Origin: Pseudoalteromonas apostichopi
GTDB taxonomy: Bacteria > Pseudomonadota > Gammaproteobacteria > Enterobacterales > Alteromonadaceae
Length of the DNA stretch: 64,000 nt
Assembly: GCF_030297135.1 (NCBI RefSeq)
Contig: NZ_AP028065.1
Location: 3,224,001 to 3,288,000 of the forward strand
Direction of reading: 5' to 3'
In this document: piece after piece, positions 52,550 through 61,464 of the stretch
Numbering within the stretch: position 1 is the stretch's first letter
Layout: every line of letters starts with the position of its first letter
The notes under the pieces: model-generated
What the model was told of the DNA's origin: nothing
The model's database searches: none
Seen by the model: the letters and a program-made list of their open reading frames with translations, nothing else
Translations under genes and position numbers: made by a program

Positions 52550-53839
52550 TTATTTAAGGTAATCAATCACTAATTGCGTCATTGCATTTACTCCAAGCTG
52601 TAAAGCTTTCTCGTCTGCAAAAAAGTGTGGTGAATGATTACTTGGCGCTGTAACAGCATCTTGACCTTTTGGTGTTACACCTAAGAAAAAGAACATTCCT
52701 GGTGTTTCTAAGGCGTAGTAACTAAAGTCTTCTGCACCTGTGATAAGTGGGGTTGTGATCAGGTTTTCTTTGCCAACCACACCTGCAAGTGTTGGGGCCA
52801 TTTTCTTGGTAAGTTCAACATCGTTCACTGTTACTGGGTAACCATGGTCAATGTGAACATGCGCTTCTGCGCCACCAGATTCAGCCACCATCTCAGCGGT
52901 TTTAGCTAAACGTTTTTTAATGTCAGCGCGCATTTCTTGGTCAAAGGTACGAATTGTGCCAACCATTTCAACTTGATCTGGGATGATGTTGTTACGTATA
53001 CCACCATTAATGGCACCAAATGAAACCACTGAAGGCGCTTTGGTTACATCAACTTGGCGTGAAGCAATGGTTTGAGTTGCCATAATAATTTGTGATGAAG
53101 CTACAATTGGGTCAACACCATTCCAAGGACGAGAACCGTGAGTTTGGCGGCCTTTTACTGTGATTGTAAATTTATCGGCGCTGGCCATTAACGGTCCTTC
53201 ACGAAAACCAATTTGTCCGGTATTAAGTGAGCTGGTTACGTGTAAACCAAATACGGCTTCTGGCTTTTCTTTAAATAAGCCTTCTTTAAGCATAAGCTCA
53301 GCACCGCCTTCTTCGCCCTCTGGAGCACCTTCTTCAGCAGGTTGGAAGACAAATAGAATATCACCTGCTAGTTGGTCTTTAATTTTAACTAAAGACTCCG
53401 CTGCCGCCATTAAAATAGCCACATGGTTATCATGACCGCAGGCATGCATTACGCCAACTGTATTACCTTTGTATTCAGCCGTTTGAGTTGACGCGAATGG
53501 TAAATCTACTTGCTCTTTAACAGGTAATGCATCCATATCAGCACGCAGCGCAATAAGCGGACCTTTTTTACCACCTTTCAGTTTGGCAACGACACCTGTA
53601 TGAGCAACACCTGTTTGTACTTCAAGGCCTAAAGAGCGTAAATGCTTAGCTACGTATTTGGCAGTTTCAAACTCACGGTTACTAAGTTCTGGGTTTTGGT
53701 GTAAATGTCGGCGCCATTTAATGACTTTTTCGCTGACGCTTTTATTTGCAGATTTAAGTTCAGTATTAATATCACTAGCAAATGCAGGGGTAGAAATAGC
53801 ACTGAGAAGTAGGCTGGTCGAAAGTAGTTTGTTTAACAT
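52550..53839 (-). CDS. Exported M20 family metallo-amidohydrolase
   Basis: A 429-residue hydrolase of the M20D type (hippurate or IAA-amino-acid hydrolase-like). A signal peptide ends near residue 22 (STPAFASD). Dinuclear metal-site segments are RADMDALPV, HACGHDNH, PAEEG and the C-terminal ITGAEDFSYYA with its acid. The dimerisation lid contains HGSRPWNGVDP. It probably removes N-acyl groups from amino acids or peptides in the periplasm. It stands alone and is terminated downstream. Confidence 0.9.
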   Translation of the reverse strand: MLNKLLSTSLLLSAISTPAFASDINTELKSANKSVSEKVIKWRRHLHQNPELSNREFETAKYVAKHLRSLGLEVQTGVAHTGVVAKLKGGKKGPLIALRADMDALPVKEQVDLPFASTQTAEYKGNTVGVMHACGHDNHVAILMAAAESLVKIKDQLAGDILFVFQPAEEGAPEGEEGGAELMLKEGLFKEKPEAVFGLHVTSSLNTGQIGFREGPLMASADKFTITVKGRQTHGSRPWNGVDPIVASSQIIMATQTIASRQVDVTKAPSVVSFGAINGGIRNNIIPDQVEMVGTIRTFDQEMRADIKKRLAKTAEMVAESGGAEAHVHIDHGYPVTVNDVELTKKMAPTLAGVVGKENLITTPLITGAEDFSYYALETPGMFFFLGVTPKGQDAVTAPSNHSPHFFADEKALQLGVNAMTQLVIDYLK

Positions 53840-53861
53840 CCCGTATCCTTTTATTATTTAG

Positions 53862-54124
53862 ATATCCAAACAACCTCAAAATACGAGTTTCAGTTGGAAA
53901 TAAAAGCGGTTTAGGCAAGGCATTGATTGCAAGTAATAGATGTTCTATTGTTAAAATCAATAACGCAGTATAAATCGCTTTTAAACCAACCCTTTGGGCG
54001 CTTCGCAGGCACTTACTCTCATCGTTGTTACTTCTTAAAAGGGAATGCCATTCTTGCAAAGTAACGCCTTGATATTAAGCACCTGTGAAACGCTGAATTC
54101 TGCATTTTGAGGTGGCTTGGATAT
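53862..54124. mobile_element. MITE-like element of about 263 bp with 32-bp terminal inverted repeats
   Basis: The left end ATATCCAAACAACCTCAAAA (extends to 53893) and the inverse of the right end, ATATCCAAGCCACCTCAAAA (to 54093), match at 25 of 32 positions. There is no transposase. A minus-strand frame of 94 codons runs across it but has no ribosome site and is probably incidental. The element fills the gap between the M20 gene and the Crp/Fnr gene, its right end only 33 bases from that gene's start. I believe similar sequences are dispersed in Pseudoalteromonas and Shewanella genomes, but cannot check here. No clear target duplication is visible. Confidence 0.65.
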
Positions 54125-54156
54125 ATGCACACTACACCAATGTAAAGGATAAACAC

Positions 54157-54819
54157 TTGAATGAACAAGACCTTTCGGTTATTAACCAAGATAAATGGTT
54201 TAAAAATCGAGCACAATTATTTAGGGACAAGCTAGTAAAAAATGCTAAATTAATCACCTTAAATGCCGGTGATGCATTGTTTTTGCGTGGTGATGAAAAT
54301 AATGGTCTGTATTGTGTTATTAATGGCGTGCTTAGAGTTTCTGGCGTTAATAACCAAGGCAAAGAAGCTGTACTCAGTTTTGTAACCAGTGCAATGTGGT
54401 TTGGTGAAGTTGCTTTGTTTGATGGTGGTCAACGGACCCACGATGTGTATGCACAAACTACGGTAAGGCTTTTACACGTATCAGAACGGGCATTAACTCA
54501 GTTATTACAAGATCATCCCGCTTATTGGCATGATTTTGGGCTGTTGCTTACTAACAAAGTGCGAAATCTGTTTGATTCATTAGAAGATCACGCATTACTA
54601 ACGGCAAAGCAAAAGGTGATTAAGCGCTTATACATGCTTTATCAGTCATCACTGCAAAACTGTTTGCCGCTTACTCAGCAACAACTTGCCGATATGACCT
54701 ATCTAACACGGCAAACTGTTAATCAAATTTTGCAATCCCTGCAAGCTGATTCAATTATTAATCTTAAATATCAAACGATTGAAATAATTGATATCGATAA
54801 ATTGCAATCTCAATGCTAG
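54157..54819 (+). CDS. Crp/Fnr-family transcriptional regulator
   Basis: Cyclic-nucleotide-binding domain (about 30-125; FLRGDENNGLYCVINGVLRV in parts and WFGEVALFDGG) joined by a long helix to a winged helix-turn-helix (LTQQQLADMTYLTRQTVNQIL). There is no N-terminal Cys cluster, so it is not an oxygen-sensing Fnr, and the effector is unknown. The TTG at 54157 is preferred because AAAGGA lies 7 bases upstream; a longer GTG frame from 54112 would start inside the inverted repeat of the mobile element and lacks a ribosome site. The product would be 220 residues. Confidence 0.88.
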   Translation: MNEQDLSVINQDKWFKNRAQLFRDKLVKNAKLITLNAGDALFLRGDENNGLYCVINGVLRVSGVNNQGKEAVLSFVTSAMWFGEVALFDGGQRTHDVYAQTTVRLLHVSERALTQLLQDHPAYWHDFGLLLTNKVRNLFDSLEDHALLTAKQKVIKRLYMLYQSSLQNCLPLTQQQLADMTYLTRQTVNQILQSLQADSIINLKYQTIEIIDIDKLQSQC

Positions 54820-54873
54820 TTTGGAACTAAAATTGCTACAAAGCTGTAATCAAGCTTAAACGGAAGACAACTT

Positions 54874-55278
54874 GTGGCAATTACGTTTCATAATCAATAT
54901 AACCCTCATCACACTTCGGCTGCTACTAAGCTTTCGCAAACGGCCCGCCCTGAGGGTGTGAAGGCCATGCATACGCCTGCATCTTCAGCACACCAACTTT
55001 TACAAAAGCAGTCTGAGCCCAGCTCTTTTCTAGCACAGGCGCAAGAAGCCTTGGTTTATCAGCGACTCGGTGTTGATAAAGAGAAAATTGACGAAATAAA
55101 AGCGCAAATAGAAAAACTAGCGGAACAAATGCAGCAACAAGGTGCCGACACCAAAGCACTGCAAGAAAAAATGAATGAGCTGCAAGCGATGCTTGATGAA
55201 GAGTATCAAAAAGGACGCGAACGCATGGATATGCAGCCAGAGGCCGATAAAGGCAAGATAATTGATGCGCTGATTTGA
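54874..55278 (+). CDS. Hypothetical protein with C-terminal coiled coil
   Basis: A 134-residue protein with a GTG start and GGAAG upstream. The first 55 residues are Ser/His/Ala/Gln-rich and probably disordered. Residues 65-115 form a predicted coiled coil (DEIKAQIEKLAEQMQQQ). No signal peptide or membrane helix. Reminiscent of small Alteromonadales proteins of unknown function; no family assigned. Confidence 0.65.
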   Translation: MAITFHNQYNPHHTSAATKLSQTARPEGVKAMHTPASSAHQLLQKQSEPSSFLAQAQEALVYQRLGVDKEKIDEIKAQIEKLAEQMQQQGADTKALQEKMNELQAMLDEEYQKGRERMDMQPEADKGKIIDALI

Positions 55279-55383
55279 TATGCGAGTTTAATAGAGCTAG
55301 TTAAAATGTCGGATAGTTGACATTCTTGCTAGTAAATTATCTGCTAATCTGAGTTTTGAACACAGTTTTGGCAGGAAAATATA

Positions 55384-55887
55384 ATGAAAACATTAAAACA
55401 ACAACTGACAAATTACGCCCTTTATCACCGTTCTAAACGCAATATTTACACCCACTTTATTGGCATTCCATTAATTGTGTTTGCAATTATTTGTTTATTG
55501 CAACGCGTCACGCTTATCTCTGAGCCTGTTGTCATCTCTTTAGCAACCGTGGTGATTGGGCTCACCTGTCTCTATTACTTAATGCTTAGTTTATCGATGG
55601 GGTTAATTATGGCTGTATGCTTAAGTGTGTTAAGCATTGCTGCTGAGCCTGTGGTGTCGCTTTCAACACAATTATGGCTAGCCGTAAGTATTGGCAGTTT
55701 CGTTGTTGGTTGGGTTTTTCAGTTTATTGGTCATTATTTTGAAGGTAAAAAGCCAGCCTTTGTTGACGATTTAATTGGTTTGGTAATAGGGCCTTTATTT
55801 GTATTAGCCGAGTTCTTGATTATGCTTGGTTTTTATAAAGATATTGCTGATTATATCGAACAACATGCTGGGCCTAACAAAGCATAA
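55384..55887 (+). CDS. Mpo1-like (DUF962) fatty-acid alpha-dioxygenase family membrane protein
   Basis: A 167-residue membrane protein with four predicted helices. The family's conserved parts are present: YHRSKRNIYTHFIGIPLIVF near the start, with two His, and QFIGHYFEGKKPAFVDD, with a third His, near residue 120. Yeast Mpo1 is an iron-dependent dioxygenase that shortens 2-hydroxy fatty acids. The Mpo1 iron ligands are His residues, which fits. It precedes an SDR gene by 21 bases, probably in one transcript. Confidence 0.85.
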   Translation: MKTLKQQLTNYALYHRSKRNIYTHFIGIPLIVFAIICLLQRVTLISEPVVISLATVVIGLTCLYYLMLSLSMGLIMAVCLSVLSIAAEPVVSLSTQLWLAVSIGSFVVGWVFQFIGHYFEGKKPAFVDDLIGLVIGPLFVLAEFLIMLGFYKDIADYIEQHAGPNKA

Positions 55888-55908
55888 CAACAATAATAAG
55901 GAACACAC

Positions 55909-56697
55909 ATGCAATTAAATGGTAAAACAGTTTGGGTAACTGGGGCATCTTCTGGAATTGGTGAAGCACTTTGTGAGCAACTGGCGGCAAAAGGGGCAAC
56001 GCTAATATTGTCTGCCCGCAATGAAGATAAACTCAATAAGCTGAATAAACGACTCGGTGGTAATCATCACGTAGTCCCCCTTGATTTGGCAAAACCCGAA
56101 GCCTTACTTGAAGATATGCCTACGGTGATAGAGCGACTTGGCCAAGTTGATGTGCTTATCAATAACGGTGGGGTGTCGCAGCGTAGCTTATTTTTAGAAA
56201 ATGAATTTACGGTTTATCGCCAACTGATGGAAGTGAATTACTTTGGTTTAATTGCCTTAACTAAGGCGGTCGTACCGCAAATGGTGAAGCAAGGTATGGG
56301 GATGGTGGTTTCAATTAGCAGTGTCGCAGGTAAAGTTGGTTCGAAGTTTAGAACTGGTTATTCGGGCTCTAAGTATGCGGTAGTCGGCTTCATGGATTGC
56401 TTAAGAGCAGAATTAGCTGATAAAAACATTAATTGCCTGACCATTTGCCCAGGTTCAATTAAAACAGCCATTGCACATAACTCATTAGATGGCCAAGGTA
56501 AGCCACAAAATAAGCCAGAGCATTCAATTGAGAACGGCATGGATGTCGCTAAAGCCGCTGCAAAAATGATTAAAGCCATTGAAGCTGAAAAAGATGAGGT
56601 TGTAATTGGTGAAGGCATAAGTGGTTTAGCACCGACCATTAAGCGCTTCTTTCCGAGCTTCTTTAATCGGCTAACGGCAAAAATGAATTACCGATAA
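55909..56697 (+). CDS. Short-chain dehydrogenase/reductase
   Basis: A 262-residue classical SDR. The cofactor loop is TGASSGIG at 11-18, the stabilising motif is NNGG at 85-88, the catalytic residues are Ser138, Tyr151 and Lys155, and PGSIKT follows. The sequence resembles the DHRS7/YqjQ-type group. The position next to an Mpo1-like lipid enzyme suggests a lipid or fatty aldehyde substrate, but that is a guess. It is terminated downstream. Confidence 0.9.
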   Translation: MQLNGKTVWVTGASSGIGEALCEQLAAKGATLILSARNEDKLNKLNKRLGGNHHVVPLDLAKPEALLEDMPTVIERLGQVDVLINNGGVSQRSLFLENEFTVYRQLMEVNYFGLIALTKAVVPQMVKQGMGMVVSISSVAGKVGSKFRTGYSGSKYAVVGFMDCLRAELADKNINCLTICPGSIKTAIAHNSLDGQGKPQNKPEHSIENGMDVAKAAAKMIKAIEAEKDEVVIGEGISGLAPTIKRFFPSFFNRLTAKMNYR

Positions 56698-56734
56698 TTC
56701 GCTATTATTTATTAGTAAATGATTCTCAGTAAAC

Positions 56735-56762
56735 AATGTGCAACTTGGCTTGCACATTTTTT
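56735..56762 (+). terminator. Terminator after the SDR gene
   Basis: AATGTGCAA pairs with TTGCACATT around CTTGGC, followed by TTTT. Confidence 0.88.
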
Positions 56763-56881
56763 GTACCAAACGGTCGAATTATTATCACTATAATCTATAA
56801 AAGGCACTAGTTTGCTATGGTTAAACGGGGATAGATTAGCTTACAATGGGGTAAAAGTAGTCCAAACAAGAGAGAATAACA

Positions 56882-57877
56882 ATGGCCGCATTTGGTACTG
56901 TATTTATGCCACAAATGATCCAAGCACGTTTTGCTGATAACTCATGGAGTGAAAGCGCGCTGGTCCCATCTGATAAAATCGAATTACATGCGGGTGCTCA
57001 CGTATTACATTACTCAAGCACCTGTTTTGAAGGATTAAAAGCATTTCGTCACGAAGATGGCTCGGTCTATATCTTTCGTATGGATGCTAACATTGCTCGT
57101 ATGAAACAAAGCTCTAAGTTACTAAACTTACCTGACTTTGAAGAAAGCATGCTCGAGCAAATGATCAAAGACATTGTAAAAGAGTACGCAGACGAAACAC
57201 CAACACCTCCGGGTTCTATGTATATTCGCCCAACTCACATTGGTACAGAAGCAGCAATTGGTAAAGCCGCTGCACCGTCAATGAGCTCACTTCTTTATGT
57301 ATTACTTTCGCCAGTGGGTGATTATTTTTCAGGTGGTGCAACGGCATTACGCGTATTACTTGAAGAAGACGGCATGCGCTGTGCTCCACACATGGGTATG
57401 GTTAAAAGTGGTGGTAACTACGCAAGTGCATTAGGCCCAATCTTAGAGGCTCGTTCAGAACATCAAGCAGACCAAATTTTGTTCTGCCCAGGTGGCGATG
57501 TTCAAGAGACTGGTGCTGCAAACTTTATTCTAATTGATGGTGATGAAATCATCACAAAAGCGCTTGATAGCACATTCTTACACGGCGTGACGCGTAATAG
57601 TATTTTAACGATTGCGAAAGATTTAGGTATGACGGTATCTGAGCGTAATTTTACCGTTTCTGAGTTGCTTGAAAGAGCTGCTAAGCCAGGAACTGAAGCA
57701 GCGTTATCGGGTACTGCTGCGGTACTTACTTCGGTTGGTACGCTTATTCATAACGACCAAGAGTTCAAAGTAGGTTCGGGTGAGCCGGGTGAGAAAGTCG
57801 CTAAATTACGTCAAGCATTGAATGATATTCAATGGGGTAAATCAGCAGATACACATGGTTGGTTAACAAAAGTATAA
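56882..57877 (+). CDS. ilvE: Branched-chain amino acid aminotransferase (class IV)
   Basis: PLP-dependent transaminase for the last step of leucine, isoleucine and valine synthesis. Lys175 in MVKSGGNYAS is the Schiff-base lysine, and HYSSTCFEGLKAFR and the EARSEHQADQILF segment are characteristic. This is the longer BCAT subgroup, with MYIRPTHIGTE, and not the E. coli IlvE type. A TATAAT at 56789-56794 is a likely -10 box. It stands alone, without ilvGMD neighbours. The ATG follows AGAGAG. Confidence 0.9.
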   Translation: MAAFGTVFMPQMIQARFADNSWSESALVPSDKIELHAGAHVLHYSSTCFEGLKAFRHEDGSVYIFRMDANIARMKQSSKLLNLPDFEESMLEQMIKDIVKEYADETPTPPGSMYIRPTHIGTEAAIGKAAAPSMSSLLYVLLSPVGDYFSGGATALRVLLEEDGMRCAPHMGMVKSGGNYASALGPILEARSEHQADQILFCPGGDVQETGAANFILIDGDEIITKALDSTFLHGVTRNSILTIAKDLGMTVSERNFTVSELLERAAKPGTEAALSGTAAVLTSVGTLIHNDQEFKVGSGEPGEKVAKLRQALNDIQWGKSADTHGWLTKV

Positions 57878-57910
57878 TCTCAAGAGTGTTTACTTGTGTA
57901 AGTTTATAAG

Positions 57911-57935
57911 AGCCACGCCAATGCGTGGCTTTTTG
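57911..57935 (+). terminator. Terminator after the aminotransferase gene
   Basis: AGCCACGC pairs with GCGTGGCT around CAAT, followed by a T-run. Confidence 0.93.
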
Positions 57936-58044
57936 TTTTTACATTGGTTTACAGCGCATTTCGTGATTAACCGCAAATAACTAGACATTCTAATGTATTA
58001 ATTTTACTTTCATTTCATTAACAATAACTAAAAGTAAAGTGATT

Positions 58045-60198
58045 ATGATCAAGAAAACATTAGCATGTGCAATTGTTGTTGCATTGGCGGGTTGCGGTGA
58101 ATCTACCCCTACAAAAACAGAACAAACAGTAAAAACTGCAGAGGTTAAAGCTGCTGTGAATTATCCAGAAACTAAAAAAGGCAATGTTGTCGACGAATAC
58201 TTCGGTGAGAAAGTAGCCGATCCATATCGTTGGTTAGAAGACGATATGAGCGACGAAACTGCACAGTGGGTAAAAGCCGAAAATGACGTTACTTTTTCTT
58301 ATCTAAAAAATATTCCTTATCGCGATGAACTTAAAACTACGCTCGAAAAGTTAATGAATTATGAAAAAGTGACAGCCCCATTTAAAGAAGGTGAGTACAC
58401 TTATTTTTATAAAAACGATGGCCTGCAAAATCAGTACGTGGTGTATCGTAAAAAAGGTGACTCAGAAGCTGAAGTTTTCTTAGATCCTAATACCTTCAGT
58501 GCTGATGGAACAACATCAATGTCGGGCTTAACTTTTACAGAAGACGGCACCTTAGCTGCCTATCAAATTTCTGAAGGTGGTAGTGACTGGCGTAAAATCA
58601 TTATTATTGATACGGCAACAAAACAGCCTATTGAAGAGGCATTAGTCGATGTTAAATTCAGCGGTATCTCTTGGTTTGGTAATGAAGGCTTCTATTACTC
58701 AAGCTACGATAAGCCAAAAGGAAGTGAGCTTTCTGCAAAAACGGATCAACATAAAGTTTATTATCACAAATTAGGCACAGCGCAAGCTGATGACCAATTA
58801 ATTTATGGTGGCACAAAAGCACAGAAACATCGCTATATTGGTGCTGAGGTTACTCGTGACAATCGCTATTTAATTATTGCTGCAAGCACTTCGACATCAG
58901 GTAATAAGTTATTTATCAAAGATTTAACTAAGCCTGATAGCAAGTTAGTGACAATTTTAGATAATACAGACTCAGATACATCAATTATAGATAATGACGG
59001 TACAAAGCTTTATTTAGTGACTAACTTAAACGCACCAAATAAGCGTGTTGTTACTGTGGATGCTGCTGATCCAAGTCCTGACAACTGGCAAGATTTAATC
59101 CCTGAAACTGAGAATGTATTGAGCATTTCAAAGGGCGGTAATTACTTCTTTGCTAAGTATATGGTTGATGCTATATCGCAAGTAAAGCAATACGATAAAT
59201 CAGGTAAACTTGTGCGTGATATCAGCTTACCTGGTGTGGGTACCGCGTATGGCTTTAGCGGTAAACATGATGCACCAACACTGTATTATTCATTCACTAA
59301 TTACACCACTCCAGGCAACATTTACTCGTTTAATGTTGAGTCTGGCGAGTCTGATGTGTATCGCAAGTCAGGCGCTAAATTTAACAGCGAAGAATATACT
59401 TCAGAACAAGTGTTCTACACATCGAAAGATGGCACTAAAGTTCCGATGATTATTTCGTACAAGAAAGGCACTGAGCTTAATGGTAAAAATCCAACTATCT
59501 TATATGGCTACGGTGGCTTTAATGTAAGTTTAACGCCAAGTTACAGCCCGACAGTTGCTGCATGGCTTGAGCATGGTGGTGTTTATGCTGTTGCTAATAT
59601 TCGTGGTGGTGGCGAATACGGTAAAGAATGGCATGTAAATGGCACACAGCTTAAGAAACAAAATGTATTTGATGACTTTATTGCTGCGGCTGAGTACTTA
59701 AACGAAAAACAATACAGCTCACCTGATTATCTGGCGGTACGTGGTGGCTCTAATGGTGGCTTGTTAGTTGGTGCGGTTATGACACAGCGCCCTGAGTTAT
59801 TTAAAGTCGCGTTACCTGCTGTAGGTGTTTTAGATATGCTGCGTTACCACACCTTTACAGCGGGTGCTGGTTGGGCGTATGACTACGGCACCAGTGAACA
59901 AAGTAAAGAAATGTTCGATTACTTAAAAGGCTACTCACCTGTGCACAATGTTAAAGCGGGTGTTAGCTACCCGGCAACCTTAGTGACAACAGGGGACCAT
60001 GATGACCGTGTAGTGCCTGCGCATTCATTTAAGTTTGCTGCTGAACTGCAAGAAAAAGGTGCGAAACAAAACCCATATCTTATTCGCATTGAAACAAATG
60101 CTGGGCATGGTGCAGGTACGCCAACAAGTAAGATCATCGACCAATATGCTGATATTTATGGCTTTACCCTCTATAACATGGGTATTAAATCGCTATAA
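58045..60198 (+). CDS. Lipoprotein prolyl oligopeptidase (S9A)
   Basis: Serine peptidase that cleaves after proline in short peptides. The ATG at 58045 gives a lipoprotein signal with lipobox LAGC (Cys17), so the enzyme is likely membrane-anchored in the periplasm; the GTG six bases upstream is in frame but less suitable. A seven-bladed propeller (about 110-440) precedes the alpha/beta-hydrolase domain, with nucleophile Ser569 in RGGSNGG, Asp in the DDRVVPAHS segment and His in NAGHGAG. 717 residues is normal for the family. Confidence 0.94.
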   Translation: MIKKTLACAIVVALAGCGESTPTKTEQTVKTAEVKAAVNYPETKKGNVVDEYFGEKVADPYRWLEDDMSDETAQWVKAENDVTFSYLKNIPYRDELKTTLEKLMNYEKVTAPFKEGEYTYFYKNDGLQNQYVVYRKKGDSEAEVFLDPNTFSADGTTSMSGLTFTEDGTLAAYQISEGGSDWRKIIIIDTATKQPIEEALVDVKFSGISWFGNEGFYYSSYDKPKGSELSAKTDQHKVYYHKLGTAQADDQLIYGGTKAQKHRYIGAEVTRDNRYLIIAASTSTSGNKLFIKDLTKPDSKLVTILDNTDSDTSIIDNDGTKLYLVTNLNAPNKRVVTVDAADPSPDNWQDLIPETENVLSISKGGNYFFAKYMVDAISQVKQYDKSGKLVRDISLPGVGTAYGFSGKHDAPTLYYSFTNYTTPGNIYSFNVESGESDVYRKSGAKFNSEEYTSEQVFYTSKDGTKVPMIISYKKGTELNGKNPTILYGYGGFNVSLTPSYSPTVAAWLEHGGVYAVANIRGGGEYGKEWHVNGTQLKKQNVFDDFIAAAEYLNEKQYSSPDYLAVRGGSNGGLLVGAVMTQRPELFKVALPAVGVLDMLRYHTFTAGAGWAYDYGTSEQSKEMFDYLKGYSPVHNVKAGVSYPATLVTTGDHDDRVVPAHSFKFAAELQEKGAKQNPYLIRIETNAGHGAGTPTSKIIDQYADIYGFTLYNMGIKSL

Positions 60199-60224
60199 GG
60201 AAGTGTTTGCTTAACAAACATTGA

Positions 60225-60250
60225 AAACGCCGAGCTTAAGCTCGGCGTTT
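60225..60250. terminator. Bidirectional terminator between peptidase and DUF481 genes
   Basis: AAACGCCGAGCTT and AAGCTCGGCGTTT form a perfect 26-base palindrome that serves both converging genes. Confidence 0.88.
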
Positions 60251-60271
60251 ATATATCCATCAAATTAACTT

Positions 60272-61366
60272 TTATAAATCTATTCCCAGTGCGAAAATCA
60301 TTTTGTAATCTTCTTTTTCTGGTACCACACCGTTTTCATCGGCAATAGGGTCGGCTAAGTAATCCCATACTAATGACATGTCAAAATCGATATCATCTGT
60401 GATCTCAAATTCAAACGCAGCCATTGCATATTGTGAATCACCCCCGGCGTCACTATTAGCCGTTAAATAACGATAATTAAGTGAAAAATCAATTTTCTTG
60501 GTTACTTCTAATTCATAATTTGTAGATATGAACCAAGACATTGATGAGTTGCTTTCATCTTCGCCTTCAGCAACAGTGTCAAATTGCGTTTTTTGGTATG
60601 CTGGCCCTGCTGTAAAATCCCATTCTGTTTTATCTGTATCCATTACATAGTAACCAACACCTGCGCCCACAGTGTATTTATTAGCGATATTTTGGAACGG
60701 ATCACGATAGTACTCAAAGAAAATAGGGCGGTAATACATTTTTTGTGTATAAAACCAGTCATAAGTGCCGTTAGCACGAATGTTGTTTTTAGTAACTTGA
60801 TTATCGCTGGTAGTCCGGTAGCCCAAAATTTCAGATAAAAAACGACTAGATGCAGTACGGCGTTTGATATCAGCTTTAACAGAATACTCAGTTTGGTCAG
60901 TATTACCGCGAGCTAAATCTGCACCCATCGACAATTTTATAGTCCATGCACTAAGTTCACTTTCTACTGAAGGAGCAATAGAGACTAAATCGCGATAACG
61001 GTACTTAGCAGGTTGTTCACCCACTTTGATAAAACCACCGGATATATTAAGTGCACCGCTGAGCTCCTTCCCATCGTTAAAACGAACTGTATGGTGGCGG
61101 TCAGAGATAATCATGTAGACATCTTCACGATCGATTATTAATGTGTCGAGCACATCACTATCGAACTCGATCTCTTTATCATACATTGAGACAAGTTCAC
61201 CTTTAAGCCACTCACCAGAGTTTAGTCGTATCCAATCAAATCGAGAAGCATCTTTAATTATTAAATTTCGCTCTTCAAGTAACGGATCAGGAAGTTGTTC
61301 TGCGCTATAGCAGGTAAATGTACTTACCATTATAGCGCTTAAAAGTAGGTGTTTTTTGAGCATCAT
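60272..61366 (-). CDS. DUF481 outer-membrane protein
   Basis: A 364-residue exported protein. A signal peptide ends near residue 21 (CYSAEQ). A small N-terminal beta domain (about 40-125; LNSGEWLKGELVSMYDKEIEF) precedes a predicted outer-membrane barrel with alternating hydrophobic strands that ends in IFALGIDL. The barrel matches the DUF481 (YdiY-like) pattern, with segments like GADLARGNTDQTEYSVKADI in parts. The ATG at 61366 has AGGGA five bases upstream, so the longer frame to 61396 is rejected. Function unknown; upstream are two adjacent ATGs. Confidence 0.85.
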   Translation of the reverse strand: MMLKKHLLLSAIMVSTFTCYSAEQLPDPLLEERNLIIKDASRFDWIRLNSGEWLKGELVSMYDKEIEFDSDVLDTLIIDREDVYMIISDRHHTVRFNDGKELSGALNISGGFIKVGEQPAKYRYRDLVSIAPSVESELSAWTIKLSMGADLARGNTDQTEYSVKADIKRRTASSRFLSEILGYRTTSDNQVTKNNIRANGTYDWFYTQKMYYRPIFFEYYRDPFQNIANKYTVGAGVGYYVMDTDKTEWDFTAGPAYQKTQFDTVAEGEDESNSSMSWFISTNYELEVTKKIDFSLNYRYLTANSDAGGDSQYAMAAFEFEITDDIDFDMSLVWDYLADPIADENGVVPEKEDYKMIFALGIDL

Positions 61367-61464
61367 TTCAATCCCTGTTAAATAGAATGCATCCAAAGAG
61401 GAGTGGTTATTTTCTAATAACCTGTTTAATTTTAGAACAGTTTTCAGCTGTATTCAAAAACTAG

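Noticed and set aside
53775..54059. 94-codon minus-strand frame across the MITE-like element
   Set aside because: It overlaps the M20 gene start and the element's inner arm, has no ribosome site, and is best explained as part of the repeat.
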